From Podospora pseudoanserina (Eukaryota > Ascomycota > Sordariomycetes > Sordariales > Podosporaceae), in NCBI RefSeq assembly GCF_035222485.1, contig NC_085922.1, forward strand, positions 2,805,001-2,869,000: 64,000 nucleotides of DNA, in the 5' to 3' direction. The translations under genes and the position numbers were made by a program. Every line of letters starts with the position of its first letter. The first letter of the stretch is position 1. Shown one piece after another: positions 45,822 through 58,004 of the stretch. Below the pieces are notes generated by a model. It was not told the DNA's origin and searched no databases. It worked only from the letters and a program-made list of their open reading frames with translations.

Positions 45822-48800
45822 ATGCCGGTCTCTATCGAAGAGTTGGACGCCACTGTCCGTGCCTTCTATGAGGGCCGCGGTGAACAGGTATGTTTTGATT
45901 CTACGCTTCTGTCGTCCAGGCAGTCACTCTCACACCGTCAATGTTGATGCTAACCGCCTGTTCTGTCTGCAGCAAAAAGCTGCCCAAGCCGCTCTCAACC
46001 AGGCAAGTCTGCCACTCGCCTCATTCCCACGATACCGATCCAGCAACAACCATAGCTCCCTCCAAGCCGTTATCGACTAACTCTGCGATTGTAGTTCAAG
46101 GAAGACCCTGATGCCTGGTTGATGGTCGACGATATACTCTCGAAGGCGAGCTACGAACAGACGAAATGTTGGTCTCCGATTCTTATCCGGGCGCAGAGGG
46201 GCTGGGTCTGAGGTGATACTAACTGCGACATCTAGTCTTGGGTCTCCAAGTTCTCGATCATGTCATCATGACGAGGTGGAAGGTTCTGCCACGAGAGCAG
46301 TGCCAAGGTAGGTTACAGTGGTGTGTTGTTGGCCATGCTCGGGAGCTGTGGACTGACAACTGTCTAGGCATCCGTAACTTCGTCGTTCTAACCATCATGC
46401 AATGCTCTGGCTCTGAGGAGTCGCTCAAGGCGAACAAGACACTACTCAACAAGCTGAACCTTGTTCTCGTGTCTGTCTTGAAGCAGGAGTGGCCTCACAA
46501 CTGGCCTACATTTATCAACGAGATCATCTCCGCCTGCCACTCGAGTCTGTCAGTCTGCGAGAACAACATGACGATTCTGAGACTCCTCTCCGAAGAGGTG
46601 TTCGACTACTCAGCCGAGCAAATGACTTCCACCAAAACCCGCAACCTCAAGACAACGATGTGCAACGAGTTTTCCCAGATCTTTACGCTGTGCCAGGAAA
46701 TCCTCAACAGCGCAACCCAACCAAGCCTCATCAAGGCCACCCTCCAGACACTGTTGCGCTTCTGCAATTGGATTCCCTTGGGGTACATTTTCGAGACGCC
46801 ACTCATCGACACCCTCAGGACCAGATTCCTCGAGGTGCCCGAATTCCGGAATCTCACTCTCCAATGTTTGACGGAAATTGGTGGTTTGCAGACGGGAGGT
46901 CCTGGCCAGGTCAACTCTTATGACGAACAGCTTGTCAAAATGTTCACCGAAACGTTGACGCAAATTTCCAACATTATTCCTCTGGAGATGGATCTCAAGA
47001 CAACGTATCCTCAAAGCAACTCTCGTGACCAGGAGACTATCCAGAACCTGGCGCTTTTCCTGTGCAACTTCTACTCCGCGCATCTACCCTTGATCGAGAA
47101 CCTTCCCAACCGCGATTTCCTCACCCACGGTCATTTCTACCTCATCCGCATTTCACAGATTGACGACCGCGAGATGTTCAAGATTTGCCTCGACTACTGG
47201 CTTAAACTGGTGCAGGAGCTCTATGAGGAGATGCAGTCGCTACCTTTATCCGACATGACGGCTATGAGCGCCTTGGGTGGTGGCGGCGGTGCCCCCAATC
47301 CAGCACTGCTCAACAACTACCCGCTCCGCAAGCACAAGTACAACGAAGTACTGTCGAACCTGAGAGTGGTCATGATTGAGAAGATGGTCAGGCCTGAGGA
47401 AGTCTTGATTGTGGAGAACGATGAGGGAGAAATCGTTCGTGAATTTGTCAAGGAAACCGACACTGTTCAGCTCTACAAGACGATTCGCGAGTGTCTCGTT
47501 TACCTCACCCATCTCGATGTCGTCGACACCGAGAACATCATGACTGAGAAGCTGTCGCGACAGGTCGACAGATCCGAGTGGTCATGGCACAACTGCAACG
47601 TCCTCTGCTGGGCCATTGGTTCCATCTCTTTGGCCATGAACGAAGAGACGGAGAAGCGTTTCTTGGTGACCGTGATCAAGGAGCTCCTCGGTCTCACCGA
47701 GATCCAACGTGGCAAAGACAACAAGGCCGTTGTCGCCAGTAATATTATGTATATTGTTGGACAGTACCCCCGCTTCTTGAAGGCTCACTGGAAGTTCCTC
47801 AAGACGGTCGTCAATAAGCTGTTCGAGTTCATGCACGAGTCTCACGAAGGTATGCCACCCTATTCAAGCCAAATCTTTTGTTGCATTTCGCTAACTCTCA
47901 GACAGGTGTTCAGGACATGGCTTGCGACACTTTTATTAAGATTGCGAAGCAGTGCAGACGTCACTTCGTCGCTCTCCAGCCAAGCGAGAATGAACCCTTT
48001 ATTGAAGAAATCATTCGAAATCTTGGGAGGATCACTTCCGACTTGACTCCCCAGCAGGTGCACACTTTCTACGAGGCCTGCGGTTACATGGTGGCTGCCC
48101 AGGGCAACAGGAATGTTCAGGAGCGCCTATTGACTGAGCTCATGAGCATCCCAAACACCGCCTGGGACCAGATCATTCAGGCGGCTACCCAGGACTCCAC
48201 CATCCTCCAGAATGCCGATACCATCAAGATCATTGGCAACATCATGAAGACCAACGTCTCGGCCTGCTCCTCCATCGGCACATATTTCTTCCCTCAGATC
48301 GGTCGCCTCTATAACAACATGTTGGAGATGTACGCTACCACCAGTCAGCTGATTTCGCAGGCTGTCGCCCGCGAGGGTGAAGTTGCGACCAAGATGCCCA
48401 TCGTTCGTGGCCTGCGGACCATCAAGAAGGAAATTCTCAAGCTTGTGGAGACCTTCATTGACAAGGCTGAGGATCTCCAGACAGTGCGGGCCCAGATGGT
48501 TCCCCAACTTTTGGACTCTGTCCTCGTTGACTACAACCGCAATGTTCCTGGCGCCCGTGATGCTGAGGTCCTCAGGTGCATGACCGCCATGATCACAAAG
48601 CTCTCTGGGTTGATGGAGGATCAGGTTCCAGTCATCATGGAGAATGTGTTTGAGTGCACTTTGGAGATGATCAACAAGGACTTCTCCGAGTTCCCGGAGC
48701 ACCGTGTCGAGTTCTTTAACCTGCTCCGCGCCATCAACCTCCACTGCTTCCCCGCCCTCTTGAAGCTCGACAACCGTCAGTTTAAATTTGTCATCGACTC

Positions 48801-49474
48801 GTGCCTGTGGGCCAGCAAGCACGATAACCGCGATGTGGAAACTGCTGGTCTTAACATGTGCCTGGAGTTGATCAACAACATTGCGGAGAAGACAGATGTT
48901 GCCACATCGAATGCGTTCTTCCAGCAGTTCTTCATCCCCATTCTTCAGGATGTCTTCTTCGTTCTGACGGACCAGGACCACAAGGCCGGCTTCAAGACTC
49001 AGTCCATGCTCTTGATGCGCATGTTCTACTTTATTAGCCCTGCCGACGGCACCCAGCCCAAGATCCAGGGTCCTATTTATACCCCAGATCAGGCCCAGGG
49101 TTCCCCCAGCAACAAGGAGTTCCTCGGCTTGTTTGTGAGCAACCTCCTTCAGAACGCTTTCTCCAACCTGACTGCGTAAGTAACCTTAGTGGATTCTCAT
49201 TGTCTTACGCGTATATGTACTAACAAGTTACAATAGCCCTCAAATCACCGCATTTGTGGAAGGTCTCTTCACGCTGAACACGCAATACGACAAGTTCAGA
49301 CTTGCGCTGCGTGATTTCTTGATCTCGCTGCGTGAGTTCGCCGGCGACAATGCTGAACTTTACTTGGTGGAGAAGGAGCAGATGGAGCGTGACGCCCGGC
49401 AAGCTGACCTGGAGCGTCGTTCCAAGGTCGGCGGTCTGCTCAAGCCGTCTGAGCTTGAAGATGAGGACCTCTGA
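45822..49474 (+). CDS. crm1: Exportin-1 / CRM1 nuclear export receptor (7 exons)
   Basis: Exons 45822-45887, 45973-46002, 46095-46167, 46236-46307, 46368-47849, 47906-49175 and 49237-49474 give 1076 residues. CRM1 carries proteins with leucine-rich export signals, and some RNPs, out of the nucleus with Ran-GTP. The N-terminal CRIME/importin-beta region, Xpo1 domain and the highly conserved NES-groove segment (SWHNCNVLCWAIGSIS...IVGQYPRFLKAHWKFLKTVVNKLFEFMHE) are present to the C-terminal EDEDL tail. At the site of the leptomycin B-reactive Cys (human C528) this protein has Thr524 in LLGLTEIQRGKDN, as in budding yeast. Introns 1-4 crowd the first 500 bp; exon 2 is 30 nt, and its following intron (46003-46094) has a GC donor. 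Confidence 0.97.
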
Positions 49475-50669
49475 CTGGACCAAGAATTCCGTACCGAGTT
49501 TGCGCCCTCACACGAAACCAATACCGCAACAGCAGAGCCGCGGTCGGGCGGGGAATATGACGGCTGGGTTGTCTACGGGGTTTAGCAGGATATGCAGATG
49601 GTAAGCTGAATAGCATGTCATCCCAGGTTCTTGTTTCTTGGGATTACGATCTCAAGATTTTATTTTATTTTCTTGCGCCAGCTATGTGACGCACTTGTAA
49701 TGATACCATTAGAGAAGGGAACAAAGTTTGTTGGCTTTTTCTGTCAAAGGGACTTGTGGCTCCTCATTTCAAAGATTGGGCTGACGAATCTGCCTATTGT
49801 TGGGTGGACATTTTGCTTTTTGTGTTTTCTCATTGTGCAATCGTTCTCTCTTAGCGATGGGTTTGCGGAGGGGAAAGGAAAACATGAATGACATTGCTAG
49901 TGTTGTCAGTCAAATGTGATGATGACTGGCTGGCTCTTTGATGAGAGGGAAGAGAAATGGATATCGAGATGCTAGCTAAATATCAATAGGTACATTAGCA
50001 ACAGGGTTCTCGGTTGGGTAATAGCTTTTTTGAGACAGAAATGAGAAACGTTTTAAAGTGAGGAGATGGTGATGAGATGACGAGCGAAAGAAGTGATTGT
50101 GTTTCGTGATGAAGGACTCCTAAGAGCCTTGGCTGCTGATACCTTCCACATGCCAGGGCCGGCCCGTATTTTGAGACCAACGAAATCATACTTCTGATAG
50201 ACCTCACACCAAAGGGCTGGCGCTCGGTAGGTCGTTCCTGCCTCTCTGGATATAGGATAGGTACTTACCCAAAGAAGCTCACATTCTCTCCTTGGCCCAC
50301 TGTAACTTCCTCCTGTTCCTAATCTCGATTTTGGGCAGTTACGCCCCCTGACGCCAGTTTCACCAGATTGGGGCACTCGCTCACCAACTTTCTACAGAAT
50401 CCACCTCATGATGAACGGCTGGGATCATCTCCTCGAAAACCCTGGGAGGAGACAGGGTAGGGAGCGGGGAGCGGACCGGAGGAGCTGGAGAAGGAGCTGT
50501 AATAAGTGTGTCGACCTGTATTTTCCCCTAGTAGAACTCTCGTCTCTTCCAAAGAGCAACTTGTGTCGGTCTTATGCTCAAGGTATCCGAAGTGGGTAGA
50601 CATATCTCACCTTCTGCTTATTCTTCCGCCTTCCAGCCTTTCGAGCCGGACCAGCTCGTGAAATGCGTT

Positions 50670-50838
50670 GGCGCTTGCTCACCAAATAGGGGCGCTTGCT
50701 TACCAGATGGGGGCGCCTGCTTACCAGATGCGTTGACACTTGCTCACCAGATAGAGCCGCGTCCTCACCCAACACAAGGCGCTCGCTTCCTAGACATCCG
50801 AATAAGTGATACTGTACCAAGCGCTTGCTTCAAGCATT
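50670..50838. repeat. Degenerate 21-bp tandem array A
   Basis: Units of the type GGCGCTTGCTTACCAGATGG start at 50670, 50691 and 50712. More diverged copies start near 50735, 50756 and 50778, with a last trace around 50820. The first three are well conserved and exactly 21 bp apart; later ones shift by one or two bases. Confidence 0.85.
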
Positions 50839-51617
50839 TATCACACACGTACTGGTCTGGTCGACAAATTGGGGTTCAAAGCCCAACTATCTCTCCGGGG
50901 CTAGCAGACGAATTTGAAGACAATATCGATACTGCAATGGCTAAGATCGACCCATCATCTTGAAACCAACAATCAACCATCAGAGAGCAGTGCTTGATTC
51001 GGGATGGATGTCACCGAATTCAAGTCACCGGCACATTTATTTTATTCTCGCCGAGTTATTCAACGTAGGAGATGTCTTCAGGCTCCTAGCTGGTTGAACT
51101 GGAACCTCATAATCGAGGAAGCTGTACGATGTGGCTTCATACTATGCATCTGGACGATGGGCCCCTCGATCCAGCGACCTCCATAGAGCTACTCGGTAGC
51201 CGGACTACCGTAGTATACCGTGGCCAACATTAACGGCCTAGTTAAAATGGGACCCTGATAATGCCGAGACTAAGTGGTCTCAGCAAAACATTCTTCGCCG
51301 AACCGTTATCCCCTACGACTTTATACCTCCTCCCATCAGACAGTACCATACCCCTAGCGGCGAACCCAACTCGAGTATACGGTACTACCCTCTGAAGGAT
51401 GGAAAGGATGTTTAATCTTGAGCGGACATTATCTTTCCTCAAGCCCCACGTCAATGAGAGGATGTGGGTTGGAGCTGGCAAAATACCGGGTGTAGTATGA
51501 TCTAATGGTTTTACTTAGGGGTGGGTGACGTTGGAGATTTAATTTCATTGTTGTATATTGCGGAAAGGCATATTTTGGATAAATAGAGAGACACTGTGAC
51601 GAAAGTTGATAGCTTGA

Positions 51618-51850
51618 AGAATAGTTAACATATCTTTTGACTATCTTTTAAGGTATATGGCCTATCTTTTGAGACCTGTAGACTATATTTTGATGCCGAT
51701 AGATTATCTTTTAAGGCCTATATACTATGTTAAACGGGTTTTGATTACCTCCCAACGCCTCTTGACTATCTCTTAAGATCTACCGACTACCTATTAAGGC
51801 CTAGTAATATGTATTTCAGGGCTATTGGCTTTCTTCTTAGGCCCTCATGC
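51618..51850. repeat. Degenerate 21-bp tandem array B
   Basis: About ten copies fit the consensus GACTATCTTTTAAGGCCTAT plus one base. The anchor TAT (or TAC) occurs at 51642, 51663, 51684, 51705, 51726, 51746, 51767, 51788, about 51808 and 51830, that is, every 21 bp with one or two single-base shifts. The array is AT-rich and its copies are 60-80% alike by eye. Confidence 0.88.
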
Positions 51851-53410
51851 GAAGTGGCAGTCTCCATTTATTTTCCTCGACAAAGCAACTTGTCAACTTG
51901 CATGGTGATCAGAGGCTAGATTCTAAGATAGAATTCAAGGATTTGTACCCATATACAAGTCACCAGGCAGGCGTGTAGTGAGGAACTGGCAATGTCTAAA
52001 GTTGAGAATATAGGGGCAGGTTCCACTCAGGGGTAGTAAACAATAAGCCCCCTGAGGCACCAACTCAGCAACACACCAGCCGCATACAACTCTTCTTCGC
52101 TTCGGATACCGGGAATTAGAGCGGACACCGAGCTTCTAGAACAGTTACAGACTCCCGAAGCCGAGACCAAACGTCCGTAATAGGTCGCCGCCCTGTGCTC
52201 AGCTAGCTGTCTTCATTTCCGTCCTTCCACAGCCCTACAGCCAACAACAGCCCTGCATACAGAACAGCTTCTAGACAAGCTCTTCTGTAGTGGCCAACAG
52301 ATCGGCCGAGGAGATGCTACGATCAAGGGCCCTTTCCTGAAAAGACACACCCCCTCTTCAGACTAAGCCTCGGTGACCCCGTACCAAAACACACTCTGTC
52401 TCACAGCTTTCTATCTGACAAGCCGTCACAGGCATGCCGTGTCGTATGTGTGTGTTCAAGTCACTGTAACCAGTACGCCAGTGTCACTCTGTCTCTGTGT
52501 CTCAGTCAGTTTTCTCGGTTTGTTTCGGTCTGGAGCGGTATACACCCCTCAAGGTATCACGGATTGAACTCGGGGAGAAGGGAAAAGAAGCAAAAAAGCG
52601 AAGGAAATGTATAGAGTGTGATCAACCTGCTTGGATTCTGGTGCGTGTCCCCGGTTTAACTTGGGAAGGCAAACAATAGACACAAGCGAGAAACAGAGAC
52701 ATGTCAGGTCACTCACTGGGTGAGCAAGTGAAAATACGAACAAGGCAACCCCCAAAAACATACCTGATATCTCATCAAGCACAACTACCCGCTGTTTATG
52801 TCCGAGTTGAGTCCGTCCGTCAATCTATCCATCGTCATCATCACAACCCAATGCCACCATCTTTTCTTCCCGCAATAACATCAAGCAATTGAAGGGATGA
52901 GATAGCTAGCTAAACACCACCCGTTGATCCCCCCCCCCTCCAAGCACGGCAGCACCCATAGTACACAGTAACACAACACCCCTCCTCCATTCACCCATTT
53001 CCTACCCTACCCTCCTGTCTCCTCCCTCCCTTCTCATGTGTCCCCTTCCGCTCGTGCCCGCGTGTCAAAAGCAAGCCCTTCCCTTTTCCGCTCTGCATCG
53101 CATGCTCTTTCCGTCGGCTATCCGCATCAAACATACCTACTCGCCCCAGCCAGTGGAACATACCCGACGCTGATACCGAACCACCCTTTTCTCTTTACAC
53201 TACATTCTCAAAAAATGCTAGGTAACAAATGCAACCAGCCATATCCCGAAGGGAAGCATTGTCCGATCCAGCTGTAAACCGTGGATGGGGCGGTGGTGTG
53301 TTCTCTCTCAGTTCCGCTTGCTCACAACAGCTGGCCGGTGCCGGTTGCCGTTTGAGCTTCTCCCTATCGAGCATCACAAGAACATATCGTAGCACAAAGC
53401 CCAACCCCCC

Positions 53411-53432
53411 CACCACCACCACCACCACCACG
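53411..53432. repeat. (CAC)n microsatellite
   Basis: Seven CAC units follow a C run in the gene-free region. Confidence 0.85.
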
Positions 53433-56400
53433 GCACCCTCCGCTTCGTGTGTTGTTGCTCTTTTTGCAAAAGAAACAACCCCCAAAAAATAGCATGATGT
53501 CCTCTCATCAAAAGGCAACCAGTCATTCACCTTGACAGCTTTCAGCTTTGACAAATTTTGCTCAGCAGGTTGTCAACCCTCTCCCAGCCAGCCACCTCAA
53601 CCACCACATGGCATCCAGACCATCCCTCCCCACGTGCCAAAGCAGAAGTCTGAACCGAAATCATTACGCACACCAGAGAGAGCAGAGAATAGTTCGAGCT
53701 CCCTCCCTCTTCCCTCTTCCGTCGCTCAAACCTGGTGTCCGTTACATGTCATATTCCCTTTCTTTTCTTTTTTCTCAAGCCAAGCCAGAAAAATTCATCC
53801 GACTGGCGAGAACCGTTCGATGATGTTGTTTTGAGACATACATATTCTTGGACCCGTGCATCTACACCAAGGGAGAGACACGGCTGCAAAGTCCCCAGCA
53901 TAATAGACGAGGGATAAGACTTAACGCGTGGGCTCACGGCCCTGTCTCTTGATCAAGGACCTGACGATCATTCATTTTCTTTTCGGAGAGGATATTCTTT
54001 CAGCTGTCAGTTCTCAAGTTCTACAATAGCTAATGACCTAGATCCCGCTCTACAGCTGAGACTACTACTAGACCAAAAAGTGTTCCGCGAACCAGCAGGA
54101 CAACGTGCCTGACAAAGGGCTACGGGGGAGCTAGGGTGAGTACATTACATATACGTTCGTCCCGTCCCGGTCCGGCTTTTGGCGGCCAACGGAGTGGGTT
54201 CAAGAACCCCGGATACTTGCAGTAGAGCTGGACAGGGAAAAAAGGCGATCAGTCACCTTTTGTCCCCCTCGGTTTGCCTTCGCCTCACCATGGATACGAA
54301 CATGAATAACATGTGCCTATATTGTCTGCGAGAAAAACTCTCAACGGTTTTCCGTGTTCAGAATCTTACATGGCCATGAGCAGCAGGGGAACGGGACGAG
54401 CGAGGATGAGTGATCATCCGGGAGGGAGAAGAAGACGAGCAGAAGGGTGGCGATAACGTGGCCCTCAGACAGTCCTCCAGCTTTGCTGATGAGAAGAGGA
54501 AAATGCGAGTTCGTACTGTGCAAGTGAACAGAGGCGCGGTAGAAAGGGCCGCGTGGTTGATGTCTCACTCTTCCCCTTTTCTCATACTCACCCTCTTCTC
54601 ACCCACACAGAACACGAAAGAGGACATCGGGGAGATAACCCAACCTCACCTGACTGAAACTCTCCACACCTTCATCCCACCGAGTCTCATCTCCAGCGCG
54701 GTTAGAAAAAGATCTCAAATCTTGAGCAGGTGGCCAATCAGAGAGTCGAAGTGGTGTGTAGCTCCTAGCGTGATGCCTTCTTTGCTGTGGACAATACCGG
54801 GTGGGCAGTCGTGACCAAGGGGAGCTTGGGATGGTTGCAGAGGTGGTCGTTCTGTAGGTATTCCCGGGTTGTCTCCTCCGGGTGTTGAGATAGCCAGTCA
54901 GGCAGGTGTAGGCATCAAGAGACTCCTCCGAGGGAACCTGTTCTCTTAGGAGCAAAGAGAAGAACTTGGTCACGGATATCAACAACCGGTAGCTGTGCTT
55001 GGTTTTGCAAAGATCTACTCCATAGTATCAGCACCAAGTCAAACACAAAACTATTGGCATTTTTACAAACTCACCTAACCACACCACAGTGGCCAAATCC
55101 CGTACACCATCCCCATCTCCCCGATCAAACCCTCCTATCCCCCCCCAAAATCTCCTATTCATCAATCCTCACAAGATCACCACGGCACTTACACAAATCT
55201 CCTAGGTTTCTCCCAATGTCGATCAGGGTAGCAGAGCCTACAAAAGCTCATCTCATTATCGCCTCCGGCCCTGCCGGCCACTCGCCCCTTCCGGCAGCCA
55301 CAAAACCCGGGGCAACGAACCACCACAGCAACTACACAACGAAAGAAAGGGGGGTGGGTGGTGGTGCTTGGGCACGATAGCAAACTAGCTCGCCTAGGCA
55401 TAGGTGGTAGTATACGCATGCACGCCATCCACATGCATGACCCTTTCCCCCCCTCCCATCCAATCCTTTCCCTTCCCTTCCCTTCTCGCTGCGTCTTGCA
55501 TGCGCGCGCGCCGGTTGCAACCCTCACAGACCGGCTCAACACCTTAGCAATTATTGATCATGAAGAAGCAAAAAAGGGGGGGTGTTTGCCTCCCCCGTAC
55601 ATGAAATCTTGAAAATCGTTGAGGTTGGTCTTACATGAGAATCTTAAAAATGTGTAACAAGTAAGCTAGGTTGGGTAGGTAGGAAAGAAACGTTGGGTAA
55701 GGTTGATCCATACTTGATCATGGCATGGAAAAAGAAAAATGCAGTCAGCATCAACAACAGCGTAGCATAAACGTTCTTCGAACGAATGTCGAACACATGT
55801 AGAAAGGAAGTCAGCTGTTAATGCAGGGTGTCCAAATCGACGGTCTCAGCCAGCCCATATTTCCCCACGTCGTCCATGTTTGAGGATGAGCTCAGCCTTT
55901 GTCCGAAGGCATACAGAAAGGAAAGAAATCGCCCGAGTGGTTGGCTGCTGACCCTTCTCTGTACTGTACGAGGTGCGCGCGGGATGGGGGAGGGGGGAAC
56001 ATGCATGGTGATGGTGATGGTGACAGTGGACCGCAGATCTACCTGCTCGTCTGTCTGTCTGCCTTCTCTCTCTCTGCCTGCCTCAGTGGCCGTGGGCTGT
56101 CATGGTGGTGGTGGTGGTGCAGCTTCGAACAGAAAATGCGGGGCAAGCCAATGTCGTCGTCGACTTTTTCCCTTGTGCTCCCCAAGAGAATGGTGGTGGT
56201 GGTGTGGGAATGGGCTTCGGTCCTGCAGTAACCCGCGCCCTTCATTCCTCCTCACCAGCAAGCACCAGTCCTATTCAGGAATGCCGACTTGCTGTATGCC
56301 CCCCTCCCATCTGCCTGCCTGTAAACTGCGTCAGCCCGAGTGACTGACTGGTGAGTAACAGAGAGAAAGAAAGGCGTACGTCAACAGGTTCCCAATAGCG

Positions 56401-57525
56401 TTCATCGTCGTCGATGCAGTTACCACCCACCCCTTTCCTCCCCGTTACTACCATCCCGCGCGCAGCAAATGCTCAAGTATGGGCTTGTGACACAGTCCGA
56501 AAACAGGTTGGGAAGGATTCTGCTCAAGACACAGAAAGAGAGAGAGTTCAAGTATGGCATTTTGAACACCACCCTGACTTACCATCTACCAAAGTTAAAC
56601 CAGCATGAACTGCTGCGTAATGATGTCTGTCCTTGGGGAAGCTGCTACCTGCTCAAACAGTGAGGTGCTCTTTCCCTCTCCTACAACCCACTCCCATTCT
56701 TCCTCCTCCCATTGGCCGCGGGCGGAACCAACTCCCCTCTCTTCACAGGACAAGTCCAAAATCAAGTTTTGGCAGGTGGTAGAAAATGGCAACATCACCC
56801 AACCGAGTGCCGGTTTTTTTCTTACCTACCTGACATATAAACCATCAACCAACCGAGCCGAACCCCCCCAAAACATCATCCCCATAGTAATCCCTCACGT
56901 CCCTACATAAATCCAAGGCAAGAAGATGCCTTCATGCAGTTTGATAGCTAAGCGCAGCCGACCGGACACTAGAGATACAACCTAACCCCCCCCACCGATG
57001 GCAACCCTCCCGGCCAAGAACATCGAGTACCTTACAGTAGGTAATATATGTAGTATATAGTATGAGCGTCTGTTATTATTGCCTGCCGCGAGCATCACTT
57101 TTCATATTTTTTGCGCACCGCCAAGATGGCCGAAAAGAACTGGTAAGCTAGGCTGGTGGCAGCGATGGTCTATCATGTGAGACCAACATTCTTCCTGCAC
57201 CCCCCATCTTGGAGTTGTCGTCGTCTTCTTCGGGGGGGCTCGTATACTACTAGCGTGATCCAGCTCAAAGTGAGAGCATCATGATATCGGACCCCTCCAA
57301 AAAAAAAATGTTCGTTATCAGTAGCATAATCTTCATGAAGCCAACCCGAAACACCAGTCTCCGTCTGACCAGTGTAACACAAAGCTCCGCTCCGCTCCGC
57401 TCGTTCGTCCTTATCCGAGAGAAAATGGTCCTTCGTTCCGAACGGCGCGCTTTTTGCGTGATAACCGTTTCCGACAAAAGAGATATGATATCTGAGATGT
57501 TGATAGATAACGGCTTATCCCACCT

Positions 57526-57545
57526 CCACCACCACCACCACCACC
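57526..57545. repeat. (CAC)n microsatellite
   Basis: CCACCACC-type run in the gene-free region; non-coding as far as I can see. Confidence 0.8.
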
Positions 57546-57989
57546 GCCTTGTTCCCCGCGCTTGCACTGTGCGACCTGCATCACATTTCACATCAAGCTA
57601 GAAAATATTGTTTCGCCACAAACGCAAGGCACAGCCGTCTCTCTTCTTCAACCAAAAGTGGAGGTTGATACCCACGTTTGCATATTCAGCGTCTCCCTCA
57701 CGTTGCAAATCATGCGACCTGCTTGCCATGTGCTCGCCAGTAAGGAATTATCCACGCTAACACCAAGTCGAGTCTAGTGGACGGTTTGGAACTTCTATCC
57801 AAACCCATTCATCATCAACCGTTGGTACCGTTGCTGGAAACTCGCTAGCGTGGGCCCGGTCAAGTGGATGTTGGGAATGGAGACAGCTTGCGATCCTTCG
57901 CGCCTGCGCTCAGCCTTTTGGCGGAGTATGTGATGGAATTCTCGGTGAAATATCAAGTGTCCTCAATGGTGGTGACCGCAAGATATCTA

Positions 57990-58004
57990 AAAAAAAAAAA
58001 AAAA
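57990..58004. repeat. A15 homopolymer
   Basis: A run of 15 A on the plus strand in the gene-free region. It may be slippage-prone; no retroposon body is recognisable next to it. Confidence 0.8.

Noticed and set aside
50574-50963. 129-codon frame through array A as a small Cys-rich protein
   Set aside because: It lacks a signal peptide and known family. Its Cys pattern is just the 21-bp repeat translated, and the array drifts out of phase.
50670-51850. CRISPR-like array
   Set aside because: Units are directly contiguous without unique spacers, and the genome is fungal.
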